Source: Beroe forskalii (Eukaryota; Ctenophora; Nuda; Beroida; Beroidae). From it: a DNA stretch of 64,000 bases. Numbering within the stretch: the first letter of the stretch is position 1; each line of letters starts with the position of its first letter. Made by a program: the position numbers and the translations under genes. The DNA lies in contig WFMF01000270.1 in NCBI GenBank assembly GCA_011033025.1, positions 1-64,000 of the forward strand. The letters are read 5' to 3'. Shown in pieces: positions 63,723 to 64,000 of the stretch. The notes under the pieces are model-generated. The model was not told the DNA's origin, searched no databases, and was given only the letters and a program-made list of their open reading frames with translations.

Positions 63723-64000
63723 GTTTGTCTATGTCAATGTTATATTTTGAATTTTAGTGAAACAAAATCACATGTATTAGGGCATGTAAATAGAATTTTC
63801 AAAATTAATTGTATGATAGCATACATCTATTCACTGACAGCTGACTCACATTAATTTATGTAATTTTGTTGTGTTGCATCATATAATTCAACTGCATGAA
63901 ATTTTATGCATCACATACAAAACAAATCAATTATTGTGGTCACCATAAAACTTATTGTAATAAAACTTGAAATTCTACATAAGAAACATGCTTGTGTTTA
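63723..64000 (+). other. Intron of the Ig gene running off the window
   Basis: AT-rich sequence after the donor at 63723; no further exon before the end. Confidence 0.4.

Overview
The window looks like nuclear DNA of an invertebrate metazoan. It has spliced genes with GT-AG introns (a DDX6-type DEAD-box helicase and an immunoglobulin-domain gene), a CR1-like LINE, a Copia LTR element primed by a metazoan initiator-Met tRNA, and degenerate CCCTAA telomere-type tracts. I cannot name the species. Nothing prokaryotic is present. Conventional genes occupy only the last 6 kb; the rest is transposons, satellites, minisatellites and palindromes, many nested.

Layout. 0-7.9 kb: a TA-flanked MITE, a CR1-like LINE on the minus strand whose ORF2 is split by one frameshift, a 2.4-kb fold-back element beside the LINE ORF1 start, and a hAT-like element with an 8-bp target duplication. 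8.0-10.9 kb: no gene, but an unusual cluster of perfect hairpins, several with the same loop core on unrelated stems. 11.5-16.6 kb: a young Copia element with near-identical LTRs, a GTTTG duplication and one frameshift near the RNase H end. 17.0-26.3 kb: two satellites, A (about 171-173 bp, partly in dimeric higher-order form) and B (about 156/168 bp), each containing an orientation switch; a TTAA-flanked piggyBac-like element sits inside B.

26.5-43.2 kb: a dense set of non-autonomous terminal-inverted-repeat (TIR) elements whose exact ends and target duplications (TA, TTAA, 7 bp, 8 bp) can be read directly. Several have interiors built only of short self-complementary GC-rich words. A 172-bp-class repeat unit recurs in three different elements. 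43.3-48.6 kb: a Ty3/Gypsy relic interrupted by an antisense LINE ORF1 fragment, followed by minisatellites. 48.6-57.9 kb: mostly featureless AT-rich DNA with small hairpin elements, a tRNA-like sequence and one possible short exon.

58.1-59.85 kb: seven exons of a DDX6 homologue on the minus strand, covering the N-terminus and first RecA domain but not the second. 60.6-61.0 kb: a CpG-rich patch upstream of it. 62.86-63.72 kb: three exons forming one Ig domain on the plus strand, continuing past the window edge.

The most novel observations are (i) the hairpin cluster with a conserved loop and swapped stems, (ii) TIR elements whose arms are made of roughly nucleosome-length tandem units, with the same unit shared between elements, and (iii) 8-bp-duplication elements made of dyad-symmetric word repeats.
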